DNA of 64,000 nt from Candidatus Hydrogenedentota bacterium (GTDB lineage Bacteria; Hydrogenedentota; Hydrogenedentia; Hydrogenedentales; CAITNO01), in NCBI GenBank assembly GCA_018056705.1, contig JAGPFE010000005.1, forward strand, positions 21,523 through 85,522. Reading direction: 5' to 3'. Shown here piece by piece: positions 19,068 to 27,624 of the stretch. Below the pieces are notes generated by a model. The model searched no databases. It was not told the DNA's origin and was given only the letters and a program-made list of their open reading frames with translations. Position numbers and translations under genes: made by a program. Each line of letters starts with the position of its first letter. Within the stretch, counting starts at the first letter, position 1.

Positions 19068-20119
19068 CGCGCGCCATCTCCCGCGGGGGCGGTTGCCGCG
19101 AGGGATTCCTCCCTGGCGGATTTCACCACCCGGACAAACAGTTCTTCCAGCGTTTCCCGCCGGGGCATGATGCTGGACACGTTCAACTTCAGTTCGCGGC
19201 ACAGGCCGACCGCGGCCTCCGCGTCCGTTCCACGGGGCATGCGCAACCTCGCCCGGGAACCCACCACGTCTTCGATCGTTACGCCCCGTTCAGATGCTTT
19301 ATCGGCCAGGTCGGGATTCCAGCCGTCCACTTCCACCTGCAGGTCCCGGGCTTCCAGCAGTTCTGCCAGCGTGCCCTGCCGCTGCAGCACGCCCTCGAAC
19401 AGGATTCCCACCCGGTCACAGATCAGTTCCACTTCGAGCAGTTCGTGACTTGAAATCAGCAGGGTTTTGCCGGCGTCCCGCAACGCCGCCAGGATATCCC
19501 GGATTTCTTTCCGCGCGATGGGGTCCAGTCCCGTGGTAGGTTCGTCCAGAATGAGGATGTCCGGATCGCTGATGAGGGCCTGCGCGAGACCAATCCGTTG
19601 CCGCATACCCTTGGAGTAACTGCGCAACAGCCGCTTGCGCGCGTGGGCGATCCCCACTTGGTCCATCACGGCGTTGATCCGCGCGTCCAGTTCCCTGCCG
19701 CCGAGACCATACAGGCGACCGTAATACTTCAGGATCTCCTCGCCCCGCAGGAAGTCGGGATAGTAGGCGCCCTCCGGCAGGTAACCAATCCGTTTCTTGA
19801 CGCGGACAGATCCGATGTCCCGGTCGCCGAACACCTCCACGTGACCCGAAGTGGGGAAAATCAGCCCGAGAATCATCTTGATGGTGGTGGTCTTTCCCGA
19901 ACCGTTCGGCCCCAGGTAACCGTAAATTTCCCCGGGCCGCACTTCGAGGTTCAGGTCTGTCAGGGCCCGCACGTCCTGGGACGCCCGCGCGCCTTCGTAC
20001 ACCTTGGTGAGGTTGCACGTGCGAATCGCGGGAATATCCCGGGCTTTGCCGTTTTCCTCAGGGGATTTTCTCTTCTTGCTGCTCACGGTGACATACCTGC
20101 CGGTTGGGGTTTCGTTCAT
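19064..20119 (-). CDS. ABC transporter ATP-binding protein (CcmA/NatA-type)
   Basis: This 351-residue ATPase has Walker A GPNGSGKTTT at about 77-85, the signature YSKGMRQRIGLAQAL and Walker B DILILDEPTTGLDP. A C-terminal regulatory extension of about 100 residues follows, as is common in ABC-2 exporter ATPases. The N-terminus carries about 30 extra Lys/Glu-rich residues before the ATPase core (CNLTKVYEG), so a downstream start is possible; the annotated ATG lacks a strong ribosome site. First gene of the three-gene exporter operon on the minus strand. Confidence 0.9.
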   Translation of the reverse strand: MNETPTGRYVTVSSKKRKSPEENGKARDIPAIRTCNLTKVYEGARASQDVRALTDLNLEVRPGEIYGYLGPNGSGKTTTIKMILGLIFPTSGHVEVFGDRDIGSVRVKKRIGYLPEGAYYPDFLRGEEILKYYGRLYGLGGRELDARINAVMDQVGIAHARKRLLRSYSKGMRQRIGLAQALISDPDILILDEPTTGLDPIARKEIRDILAALRDAGKTLLISSHELLEVELICDRVGILFEGVLQRQGTLAELLEARDLQVEVDGWNPDLADKASERGVTIEDVVGSRARLRMPRGTDAEAAVGLCRELKLNVSSIMPRRETLEELFVRVVKSAREESLAATAPAGDGAR

Positions 20120-20676
20120 GGCTGCCGCGCGAATCAGAAAACCACGCGCCGATCGACAACCGCGGGGCCATTTTCCCCGGCGCGGGAATCCGCCACGATA
20201 TCCGCGAACGGATGCTTATCATACCGGAATCCGTTTCATCCGGCGCAAACCGGCCCGCTCGATCCTGAAGTAAGTTCAAGTCGCGCCCTCCTGTTTTGCC
20301 GGATATTGTGTGGAGGTGTCTGACGGTTCTGGCGTTGTCCTGGGATATTTGGGTGTGTTCCTTAATCGGAACGCGTTCGTTCAGGCAAAACTTGACTCTG
20401 TCATTTCGAGCGAAGCGAGAAATCTTGGCCCCCGTATTAAGATTTCTCCTCACTTCGTTCGTCGAAATGACAAAAGACCTCGTCAAAGGCAAGTATAACG
20501 TGGCAACCACCGCCTCACCCCGGTTGTCGAAATGGCAGAAACAGGGCCACACGCGAGTTGATGGGTCGGCTCCCATCTGAAATCTTTCATCAAAAAGAAC
20601 GACCCTCCTTCCCCGCAATGTGTGCAACTTCACGGGACGCTCACAGGTTACCGCGCCCTTGGAGTAGGGAAAAGGA
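20120..20676. other. Intergenic region with inverted-repeat element
   Basis: This 557-base gap separates the exporter operon from the NifX-like gene. It carries the imperfect inverted repeat at 20400-20471 described separately. Open frames crossing it on both strands (up to 191 codons) have no homology I recognise and contain the repeat, so I do not call them genes. The part next to 20119 should hold the promoter of the exporter operon, but no clear hexamers stand out. Confidence 0.5.
20400..20471. repeat. Imperfect inverted repeat, member of a dispersed family
   Basis: The left arm at 20400-20426 starts GTCATTTCGAGCGAAGCGAG and the right arm at 20439-20471 ends TTCGTCGAAATGAC. The arms are reverse complements apart from a few indels and flank a 12-base loop. 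The right arm is repeated at 40784-40816 with 31 of 33 bases identical. The sequence resembles the REP/MITE-like intergenic palindromes beginning GTCATTTCGAGCGAAGCGAGAAAT known from many bacteria. Confidence 0.85.
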
Positions 20677-21117
20677 TCAATGCCGGTGGTGAGAACAGGT
20701 CGCGCGGGAAGTTTTCAGGTTTCCTTCCAGGAAAGCCGTCACCGCGTCGCGGACAGAAAGGCGCTGATCAGTGATGATCGGCCGGATGCCATGCTGTTCC
20801 AGGTCATGGGCGGCGCGGGGACCCATCCCGCCACAGATGACCGCGTCACAGTCACCCAGCAGGGCCAGCAGACCGGCATGGCTGTGCTGGACGTGCTCTT
20901 CACCGTGCCCCGGGACGCCGGCGTGGCCATGGCACGCGCCCTGTCCGTGGTGGGATTCCGCACCCGTGGCGTCTCCATGGTGGCGCGCGCCAACGTTCGC
21001 CCGGACCTCTTCTTCCGAAACAGTTCCGTCGGTTATCGTGAACACGACGAAACACGCGCTGCGCCCGAAGTGTTCAGAGAGTTCCTTGCCGTTTCCTGAT
21101 GCTACCGCGATTTTCAT
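20677..21117 (-). CDS. NifX/NafY-type dinitrogenase cofactor-family protein with His-rich insert
   Basis: This 146-residue protein has the NifX-like fold pattern. It opens with MKIAVASGNGKELSEHFGRS (the usual substrate loop), has CDAVICGGMGPRAAHDLEQHGI in the middle, and ends with DAVTAFLEGNL. In the wider family these small proteins bind Fe-S or FeMo-type clusters, but most members outside nitrogen fixers have unknown roles. A histidine-rich loop (about 45-85, with HHGD, HHGQGACHGHAG and HGEEHVQHSH) is inserted and would be a good metal-binding site. AAAGGA precedes the ATG. The UPF0251 gene lies 54 bases upstream on the same strand, a pairing often seen. No other nif gene is present in the window. 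Confidence 0.88.
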   Translation of the reverse strand: MKIAVASGNGKELSEHFGRSACFVVFTITDGTVSEEEVRANVGARHHGDATGAESHHGQGACHGHAGVPGHGEEHVQHSHAGLLALLGDCDAVICGGMGPRAAHDLEQHGIRPIITDQRLSVRDAVTAFLEGNLKTSRATCSHHRH

Positions 21118-21171
21118 GAAGGGTTCCTTTCCAGCCTGTTGTCAGGGCCAAGTGTCAGGGTTGCCGCGTCA

Positions 21172-21678
21172 TTACGCGCCATCCCGGTCGGGTCTTCCAT
21201 GGCACGCGCCCCCGCCACACCGCCTCCGGCCGTGTCGGCAAGGTCCCCGGGTTCCGGCGGGACCACGGTCCCCGGGATGCCGGTGAAACGCGCCACTTCC
21301 GCAGGCGGGACATGCCGTCGGCCGCCCGGATCCATGGGGGATCTCCCAGGCGTGATTACACTGAGCGCACAGAAATTTACGCATGGTTTGAACCTCCACC
21401 ACGCCGCCTTCCACCCGGAGGGGCTTGCCTTCCACCAGGGCCCTGGCCACTTTATGCCGGGCCATGGCGACCACCCGGGCGAACGTCTGGCGGGATATGT
21501 TCATCCGGCTGGCGGCCTCATCCTGGTAGAGACCTTCCATGTCGGCCAGGCGGATCGCTTCCAGTTCATCATGTCCCAGCACGAGTTCGTTCCCAGGGGG
21601 GCTATCGGTTCCGGCAGGCTCGAACCGTTCCCAGGACACCGTGTATTCGATGGTTCTGCAACGACACGGACGCGGCAT
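21172..21678 (-). CDS. UPF0251 (DUF134) DNA-binding protein with zinc-ribbon tail
   Basis: The 168-residue protein starts MPRPCRCRTIEY, the characteristic UPF0251 opening. It continues with a helix-turn-helix (LDELEAIRL-type segment followed by EAASRMNISRQTFARVVAMARHKVA, about 38-82), likely a DNA-binding regulator. A CAQC...CPAC pair near 110-132 looks like a zinc ribbon, and the Gly/Arg/His-rich C-terminus is low complexity. AAAAGGA precedes the ATG at 21678. It is co-oriented with the NifX-like gene. The palindrome overlapping its own promoter is consistent with autoregulation. Confidence 0.87.
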   Translation of the reverse strand: MPRPCRCRTIEYTVSWERFEPAGTDSPPGNELVLGHDELEAIRLADMEGLYQDEAASRMNISRQTFARVVAMARHKVARALVEGKPLRVEGGVVEVQTMRKFLCAQCNHAWEIPHGSGRPTACPACGSGAFHRHPGDRGPAGTRGPCRHGRRRCGGGACHGRPDRDGA

Positions 21679-21697
21679 CGCGGGTTCCTTTTACTTA

Positions 21698-21713
21698 ATT
21701 ATAAGCATATGCT
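21698..21713 (-). promoter_or_regulatory. UPF0251 promoter -10 box abutting a palindrome
   Basis: On the minus strand TATAAT lies at 21703-21698, about 20 bases upstream of the UPF0251 start codon. Immediately upstream is the perfect 10-base palindrome AGCATATGCT (21704-21713), which would sit in the -10/-35 spacer where a bound repressor blocks polymerase. The -35 hexamer is weak. Confidence 0.5.
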
Positions 21714-21791
21714 CAAAACAAAGTCAAAAAAAACGTTTTCGCGAAAAAACCGGTTGAGTTGTGCTGATGCCTGCCAAGGGGCCATGGTACG

Positions 21792-21800
21792 TGCTACAAT
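21792..21800 (+). promoter_or_regulatory. Extended -10 promoter for the MshEN-DnaA gene
   Basis: TGCTACAAT matches an extended -10 element (TGn plus TACAAT). It lies 45 bases upstream of the start codon at 21845. The -35 region is poor, as expected for an extended -10 promoter. The same TGCTAnnAT pattern precedes several other genes in the window. Confidence 0.5.
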
Positions 21801-21844
21801 AAAATTAATGTCGGATACAGTGTCCGAACCCGGAGCCCGCGTTC

Positions 21845-24616
21845 ATGGTGCTGAGTCGCGCGAATGTGCCGCATTCCGGCCCGTCCGGAGAGCATAAGCG
21901 GCTGGGGGAAATGCTGGTAGAGGAAGGTGTCATCACCGCCCAGCAGTTAGCCGAAGGCCTCAAGCATCAGCAGGAACACGGTGGTTTTCTGGGACAAAGC
22001 CTGGTGGCCCTGGGATTCGTCTCTCAAGATACCATCCGGCAGTTCGTCGTCAAACAGTTCAACATCCCCCACCTGAACCTGCTGGATTATAGTATCAATA
22101 AGCAGGCCCTGGAACTCATTCCCGAAGAGGTATGCCTGCGGCTGAAGCTCATGCCCATCGATAAACTGGGCCGCATCCTGACCGTGGCCATGATCGACCC
22201 CCTGGATGAGGCCGCCCTGGAAGAAGTGCGGGCCTTATGTCCCAGCCTGCGGATCAAGCCGATTCTTTGTGACTGGGACCACTTCGCCACCGTCGCGGAG
22301 CGGCAGTTCGGTTCCAGGCCGAAAAAGGAAAGCAGTGCGCTCGGTATGCTTCGGGAAACAGCCCCGAAGCCCGAATCGTCCGTCGCCACTCCCCCGATCG
22401 ACCAGGAAAAGGGGCCGGTTTCTCCGACCATTACCCGGGCCCCGAGGGCGCGAGCCGACGAGGAATCGCCGGGGCCGGAGATGGATGTCCCGGTTGCCGA
22501 GACCAGCCGGATTACCATCGAGCCCCACCGGTCGACGCCGGAAGTTCCGATGGCCGGCGTGCCGTCCGTGGATCCCGAGGTGCTGACCACTTCCCTGGCG
22601 ACCGCGATACGGATGGCCTTCCGGGATGCCCTTTCCGAACTCAAGCCTGTTTTACGTCCTGATGCCATGGGCATGGAGACAACGGTACAGGCCGCGCCCA
22701 CGTCCGACGCCGTCGAGGTGTTGCGGCCCGTTCTGGAGGCATTTCACGAGCAACTGGCCGAAACGTTTTCCTCCCTGTCCGCGGAGATCCGGGAAGCCGT
22801 CGCGGAAGCGGTGAGTACCCGTTCCGCGGAGGCTGAACCGCGGCCGGAGTCCCCGGTTGCTCCTGTCACCCCACCCCCGATGCCGGACCTGGACGCCTTA
22901 CGGCAGGCCGTGGCGGATGCCGTCCGGGAAGGACTGGCCCCTCTCGGAGAAAGCCTGAACCGGTTGCCCGCGCCGGCGGAACCTCCTGGTGCCGCCGCTG
23001 GACTGGAACAGACACTGGAAAAACTTGCCTCCGGGCTGGAAACCACGGTTTCCGGCGTGATCAGCGAAGCGGTGGGAGCGCTGAGTGCCCCGATTCACCA
23101 GTTGATGACCTTGGAAGCGGAGAAACCTCAGTTGCCACCGATGGACCTGGATGCCTGGGCGCAGTCCACCCGCGAGGCGGTATCGGTAGCGATCCGGGAC
23201 GCGATGGACCCCCTGGGTGAGACGCTGCGGAAAACATCGGAGTCTCTGACAGTCATGCGGGAACAAATGGTCCCGCCGGATTGGGAACAACTGGCCCACG
23301 GTTTGCGGGAAGGGGTGAGCACGGCGGTGGAAGAAGCCATGTCTGCCATGCTGGTGCGGATGAAAGCGGCCCTCGCGGAGCGGGATAAGGACCAGGATCA
23401 GGAACGGCAGGACATGGTGGTGCTGGCCGAGCGGCTCCGGGACGCGGTCCGGGATGCCATGACGGCCATTGAGAATCAGCAGGTGTCCAGGGAAACCGCG
23501 CTGGCCGAGGCGATGCGCGAGGCCCTGGAAGCCGTGGCCCGCGAGGCCCGCGAATCCCACGAGGCGCGGGAAGATCGATTGGCCAGGCTGGCCGAGACCA
23601 CCCTGGCCTCGTTGACCGACGTGAAATCCGATCAGACCGAATGCCAGGAACGGCTCGCTCAACTGGCCGAAGCAGCCAGCCAGTCCGCGAAGCAGGTGGC
23701 CGAACTCCTGGAACGGCACCTGATCGAAGAAGCCAACCGCCAGGACCAGGTCCGCCGCAGAAAAGACAGGCTAGCGTCGGTGGCGCCCTTCGGGGGCGAG
23801 TTACCGGCCGACACCGGGGCCGAACAGGCCTGGGCCGAGGCGGATGAAAAAATGCTGGCCGCCCTGGAGTCGGAACAGCCGCTGAGTACCCTTACGTTCG
23901 ATACGTTTTTCCCTGGGACGGCAAACGCGTTTACGTTCAAGATCGCGCAGGCTGTCGCGGCCGCCCCGGGAAGTGAATACAATCCCCTGTTTCTATACGG
24001 CAGTGTCGGAACAGGAAAAACTCACCTGGTATGCGCCATTGGAAACGCGATTCTCCGGGGAAAATCCAAGAAGGAGACGACGGCCCGGGTGGGATACGTT
24101 TCCGCCAGCCGTTTCGCCCGCCGGCTGGCCGAAGCGGCCGCGGAAAACGCGCTGGACGCCTTTCGCGAAAATTATTGTCACTGGGATGTGCTGATTCTGG
24201 ACGACATCCAGTTTCTGGGGGGACGGGTGGAAGCCCAGGAAGAGTTTTTTCACATTTTTAACGCTTTACACCAGCAGGGACGCCAGATTATTATAGTCGC
24301 AGACAAGGCTCCGGATCGGCTGGGTATGCTGGAACAGCGCCTGGTTTCCCGGTTTGCCAGTGGCATCGTGGCCGAATTGAAGGCACCGGAGTGGGAGACG
24401 CGGATGAAGATCCTGCGCCATCGGGTAGCCGAAATGGGCGTGAACGTGCCTGAAGAGGTCCTGGGACTGATCGCCATGCGGGTTCCCGGGGACGTGCGCA
24501 AGATGACAGGCGCGCTCAAGAAGATCGCAGCCTTCGCGAAACTGGTAAACCAGGATTTGACGGTGGAAATGGCCCAGGAAATGTTGAACCATTTAGGCGC
24601 GGAGGCGGCGGCCTGA
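21845..24616 (+). CDS. MshEN (GspE N-terminal) domain fused to a DnaA-type AAA+ ATPase
   Basis: This 923-residue, three-part protein has no close named relative that I know. Residues about 15-155 (LGEMLVEEGVITAQQLAEGL through VRALCPSLRIKPILCD) match the MshEN/T2SSE N-terminal domain, closely resembling the same region of the downstream PilB. Residues about 160-670 are a Pro/Glu-rich linker and then degenerate amphipathic helical repeats with recurring AVxxAVREGL-, AIRDAMDPLGETL- and VRDAM-type cores. Residues about 680-915 are a DnaA-family AAA+ module: LTFDTFFPG, Walker A GSVGTGKTH near 720, Walker B VLILDDIQFL near 782, and the DnaA-type sensor region RLVSRF. The DnaA domain IV DNA-binding helix-turn-helix is absent, so it is not a replication initiator. 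It heads the pilB-pilT-pilS-pilR block. Function unknown; a pilus regulator or localisation factor is inferred. Confidence 0.88.
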   Translation: MVLSRANVPHSGPSGEHKRLGEMLVEEGVITAQQLAEGLKHQQEHGGFLGQSLVALGFVSQDTIRQFVVKQFNIPHLNLLDYSINKQALELIPEEVCLRLKLMPIDKLGRILTVAMIDPLDEAALEEVRALCPSLRIKPILCDWDHFATVAERQFGSRPKKESSALGMLRETAPKPESSVATPPIDQEKGPVSPTITRAPRARADEESPGPEMDVPVAETSRITIEPHRSTPEVPMAGVPSVDPEVLTTSLATAIRMAFRDALSELKPVLRPDAMGMETTVQAAPTSDAVEVLRPVLEAFHEQLAETFSSLSAEIREAVAEAVSTRSAEAEPRPESPVAPVTPPPMPDLDALRQAVADAVREGLAPLGESLNRLPAPAEPPGAAAGLEQTLEKLASGLETTVSGVISEAVGALSAPIHQLMTLEAEKPQLPPMDLDAWAQSTREAVSVAIRDAMDPLGETLRKTSESLTVMREQMVPPDWEQLAHGLREGVSTAVEEAMSAMLVRMKAALAERDKDQDQERQDMVVLAERLRDAVRDAMTAIENQQVSRETALAEAMREALEAVAREARESHEAREDRLARLAETTLASLTDVKSDQTECQERLAQLAEAASQSAKQVAELLERHLIEEANRQDQVRRRKDRLASVAPFGGELPADTGAEQAWAEADEKMLAALESEQPLSTLTFDTFFPGTANAFTFKIAQAVAAAPGSEYNPLFLYGSVGTGKTHLVCAIGNAILRGKSKKETTARVGYVSASRFARRLAEAAAENALDAFRENYCHWDVLILDDIQFLGGRVEAQEEFFHIFNALHQQGRQIIIVADKAPDRLGMLEQRLVSRFASGIVAELKAPEWETRMKILRHRVAEMGVNVPEEVLGLIAMRVPGDVRKMTGALKKIAAFAKLVNQDLTVEMAQEMLNHLGAEAAA

Positions 24617-24717
24617 TCCGGAAAAAAGGTAAAATAATGTGGTAAAATAATGGTGTCCCCCGGCGCGTGGACTGCCGAGGGTGAGGTGGTGTGAACAAGT
24701 GGGGAAAGGTCATCCTT

Positions 24718-26439
24718 ATGAAGGTGCAACGGAAAAAACTTGAGGACATGCTGCTGGAAGAGGGAATGGTATCACCGGAGCAGATCCGGGAGTGCATGGC
24801 CCTTCACCGGAAGACAGGCAAGACGCTGCCCCAGTTACTGGTTGAAAAGAATTACCTGGGGGAAGAAGACCTGGTAGTCACGCTGAGCGAACAGTTGGGG
24901 ATACCGCATATCCGCGTGCTGAACTACCGGGTGCCCAAGGAGGTGCTGGCAATTGTTCCGGAGGCCCTTGCCCGCCAGTACCAGGTGTTGCCGCTGTCCC
25001 TGACGGGGGATGTGCTTACCCTGGCCATGGCGGATCCGCTGAACATCATGGCCATCGACGACCTGCGCATCGTCACGGGACACGAAATCGAGCCGGTGGT
25101 TGCCGTAATGTCGGAACTGGACCAGGCCATTGACCAGAATTACGGCGAGGGCAAGGCGGACGATATCATCAAAACTATTAATGAAGGCCTTGACCGACAG
25201 GGTGAAGTTGAGGAGGTGGCAATTCCCGGGGAGGAAGTGGAAGATGTATCCCTGACCGAGGCCTCCGCGGAAGACGAACCGATCAAGCAGTTAACCCGCC
25301 TGATCGTGTTTAACGCGCTGGAACGGGGCGCCAGCGATATTCACATCGAGCCATTCGAAAAGAACATGCGGATCCGCTACCGTGTGGATGGCACCCTGGA
25401 AGAGGCCAAGGCGCCCCCAAAGAGCGTGTTCCCGAACATTGTCGCCCGGTTGAAGATTTTGTCCGGGTGCCGGATCGACGAACACCGGTTACCGCAGGAC
25501 GGGCGTTGCCGCATGCGGTTCAAGGGGCGTGACGTTGATTTTCGCGTGGCTTTCCTGCCATGCAAGTACGGCGAAAAGGTGGTGCTCCGCGTGCTGGATC
25601 AAAGCCAGTTGACGCTGGACCTGGAAAAGCTCGATTTCGAACCCCAGGCCATGTCCGCTTTCAAGGAAGCGTTGAACATGCCACACGGGATGATCCTGCT
25701 GACCGGCCCCACCGGCAGCGGTAAAACAACCACGCTGTACAGCGCGCTGCACCGTCTCAACACGGTGGACACCAATATCGTCACCGTGGAAGATCCCATT
25801 GAGTATGAACTGTACGGGGTTAACCAGGTGCAGGTAAAGCATCAGATTGGTTTTACCTTTGCGGAGGCCTTGCGGCAGATCCTGCGCCAGGACCCCGACG
25901 TGGTGATGGTGGGCGAGATCCGCGACGGGGAGACCGCGGACGTGGCGGTAAAGGCCGCCCTGACCGGTCACCTGGTGCTGAGCACGCTGCATACCAATGA
26001 CGCCGCCGGCGTGTTTCCCCGCTTGATCGACATGGGGGTGGAACCCTTCCTCGTGCAGTCCTCGGTGGCCCTTGCCGCGGCGCAGCGCCTGCTGAAACGG
26101 GTGTGTCCAGAGTGTAAGGAACCTATTGAAGTTCCCCCAGACGTGCTGGAGCGCATCCAGTACCGCGGTTTCGATTATATTCCAAATCCCCAGTTTGTGC
26201 ACGGCCGGGGATGTTCGAAATGCAAAGACTCGGGGTACAAGGGACGTACCGCGGTGATTGAAGTTATGCTCAACTGGCCCGAGATTCAGCCACTGGTACT
26301 CAAGCGGGCCTCGGGGCAGCAGATCAAGGAGGCCGCGATCAAGTGTGGCATGCAGACCCTGCGCCAGGCCGGTTTGGCCAAGGCGGCCCGCGGGGTAACC
26401 TCCATCGAGCAAGTGCTCGAACACACGATTGCGGATTGA
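24718..26439 (+). CDS. pilB: Type IV pilus assembly ATPase PilB (GspE/PulE family)
   Basis: The 573-residue hexameric extension motor powers pilus polymerisation at the inner membrane. An MshEN domain (about 1-140) precedes the ATPase core. Walker A is GPTGSGKTTT (about 333), the Asp box is near VEDPIEYEL, Walker B is VVMVGEIRDGET, and HTNDAAG is the His box. A four-cysteine zinc motif (CPEC ... CSKC) follows at about 465-505, as in PilB. ATG 24718 has AAAGG upstream; a GTG at 24691 would add nine residues. It follows the MshEN-DnaA gene by about 100 bases and precedes pilT on the same strand. Confidence 0.95.
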   Translation: MKVQRKKLEDMLLEEGMVSPEQIRECMALHRKTGKTLPQLLVEKNYLGEEDLVVTLSEQLGIPHIRVLNYRVPKEVLAIVPEALARQYQVLPLSLTGDVLTLAMADPLNIMAIDDLRIVTGHEIEPVVAVMSELDQAIDQNYGEGKADDIIKTINEGLDRQGEVEEVAIPGEEVEDVSLTEASAEDEPIKQLTRLIVFNALERGASDIHIEPFEKNMRIRYRVDGTLEEAKAPPKSVFPNIVARLKILSGCRIDEHRLPQDGRCRMRFKGRDVDFRVAFLPCKYGEKVVLRVLDQSQLTLDLEKLDFEPQAMSAFKEALNMPHGMILLTGPTGSGKTTTLYSALHRLNTVDTNIVTVEDPIEYELYGVNQVQVKHQIGFTFAEALRQILRQDPDVVMVGEIRDGETADVAVKAALTGHLVLSTLHTNDAAGVFPRLIDMGVEPFLVQSSVALAAAQRLLKRVCPECKEPIEVPPDVLERIQYRGFDYIPNPQFVHGRGCSKCKDSGYKGRTAVIEVMLNWPEIQPLVLKRASGQQIKEAAIKCGMQTLRQAGLAKAARGVTSIEQVLEHTIAD

Positions 26440-26538
26440 GTTGGGTAAACCGGATGGGATTTCGGTTTTTCTGGTCCCGGGGCAGGAATGTAAACTATTC
26501 TGCAGAGGCGTAATTTTATTTCGGAGGCATAAGTAATC

Positions 26539-27624
26539 ATGGTCCAGGTGCAGTTGAGCATCAAGGAAATGCTGACCCGGATGATCCAGGATGGAGCCAG
26601 TGACCTGCATATCGTGGTTGGCGCGCCTCCGATGCTTCGAATCCATGGTTCCCTGGAACCCATTGAAAACTACCCGCCCCTGACTTCCGACCAGACCCGC
26701 GACCTGATCTACAGCGTCATGAATGAAGACCAGATCGCGCAATTCGAAGCGGAAAAGGAATGCGACCTTTCCTTCGGTATCGCCGGGCTCAGCCGCTTCC
26801 GGCTCAACGTCTACCGCGACCGAGGTTCGGTGGTTGCCGCGTTTCGCGCGATTCCTTACGAGATTCTGTCCTTCGAACAACTCGGCCTGCCCAGGGTGAT
26901 TGCCGATTTTGCCTATCGTCCCCTGGGCCTCGTGCTGGTATGTGGCCCCACCGGCAGCGGTAAGTCAACCACCCTGGCCGCCATCCTCGACAAGATCAAC
27001 CGGGAACGCAAGTGTCACATCATCACGATTGAAGACCCGATCGAGTACCTGCATACCCACAAGTTATCGGTGATCAACCAGCGGGAGGTGGGTGCGGACA
27101 CGAAAGGTTTCAACGCGGCCCTCAAGCATGTGCTGCGCCAGGATCCCGACGTGATCCTTATCGGTGAAATGCGTGACCCGGAAACCATCCAGGCGGCGTT
27201 GACCGTCGCGGAAACCGGTCACCTGTGTTTCGCGACCCTGCACACCAACGACGCCCTCCAGACCATAAACCGCATCGTGGACGTGTTTCCCGCTTCGCAG
27301 CAGGCCCAGGTGCGCACCCAGTTGTCCTTCGTGCTGGAAGGCGTGGTGGTGCAGCAGTTGATTCCCCGGGCCGATGGCCTTGGACGCGTCCTCGCCATGG
27401 AAATCATGATTCCCAACACGGCTATCCGCTCCCTGATCCGCCAGGAAAAACTGGAACAGATCCCTTCCATGATCGAAATTGGCAAGGGCGAGGGCATGAT
27501 GACCATGAACCAGTCGCTGTACCGGCTCATGCGGCGGGGCGTGATTACCGTGGAAATGGCCTTCAAGCGCAGCATGGATCCCGAAGGTCTGCAGAGCCTC
27601 ATTGAGAAGGGCATGCGGGAGTAA
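26539..27624 (+). CDS. pilT: Type IV pilus retraction ATPase PilT
   Basis: The 361-residue retraction ATPase has the full set of PilT motifs: DLHIVVGAPPMLRIHG at the N-terminus, Walker A GPTGSGKST (about 136), the Asp box in TIEDPIEYLH, Walker B DVILIGEMRDPET, and HTNDALQTINR. The signature AIRSLIRQEKLEQIPSMIE near the C-terminus is diagnostic for PilT/PilU. It disassembles pili and drives twitching. Its stop overlaps the histidine kinase start (TAATG). A weak stem (AAACCG/CGGTTT) in the 99-base gap after pilB might partly separate the two transcripts. Confidence 0.95.
   Translation: MVQVQLSIKEMLTRMIQDGASDLHIVVGAPPMLRIHGSLEPIENYPPLTSDQTRDLIYSVMNEDQIAQFEAEKECDLSFGIAGLSRFRLNVYRDRGSVVAAFRAIPYEILSFEQLGLPRVIADFAYRPLGLVLVCGPTGSGKSTTLAAILDKINRERKCHIITIEDPIEYLHTHKLSVINQREVGADTKGFNAALKHVLRQDPDVILIGEMRDPETIQAALTVAETGHLCFATLHTNDALQTINRIVDVFPASQQAQVRTQLSFVLEGVVVQQLIPRADGLGRVLAMEIMIPNTAIRSLIRQEKLEQIPSMIEIGKGEGMMTMNQSLYRLMRRGVITVEMAFKRSMDPEGLQSLIEKGMRE

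Noticed and set aside
20058..20633. A 191-codon minus-strand frame upstream of the exporter operon
   Set aside because: It runs through the inverted repeat and overlaps the start of the ABC ATPase gene; composition is not protein-like.
20677..21117. Evidence for a nitrogen-fixation cluster
   Set aside because: Only a NifX-like protein is present; many such proteins occur in non-fixers and no nifHDKB genes are in the window.
21845..24616. Reading the DnaA-like gene as the chromosomal replication initiator near oriC
   Set aside because: The C-terminal domain IV helix-turn-helix is missing, the N-terminus is MshEN, and there are no DnaA-box clusters, dnaN, recF or gyrB nearby.
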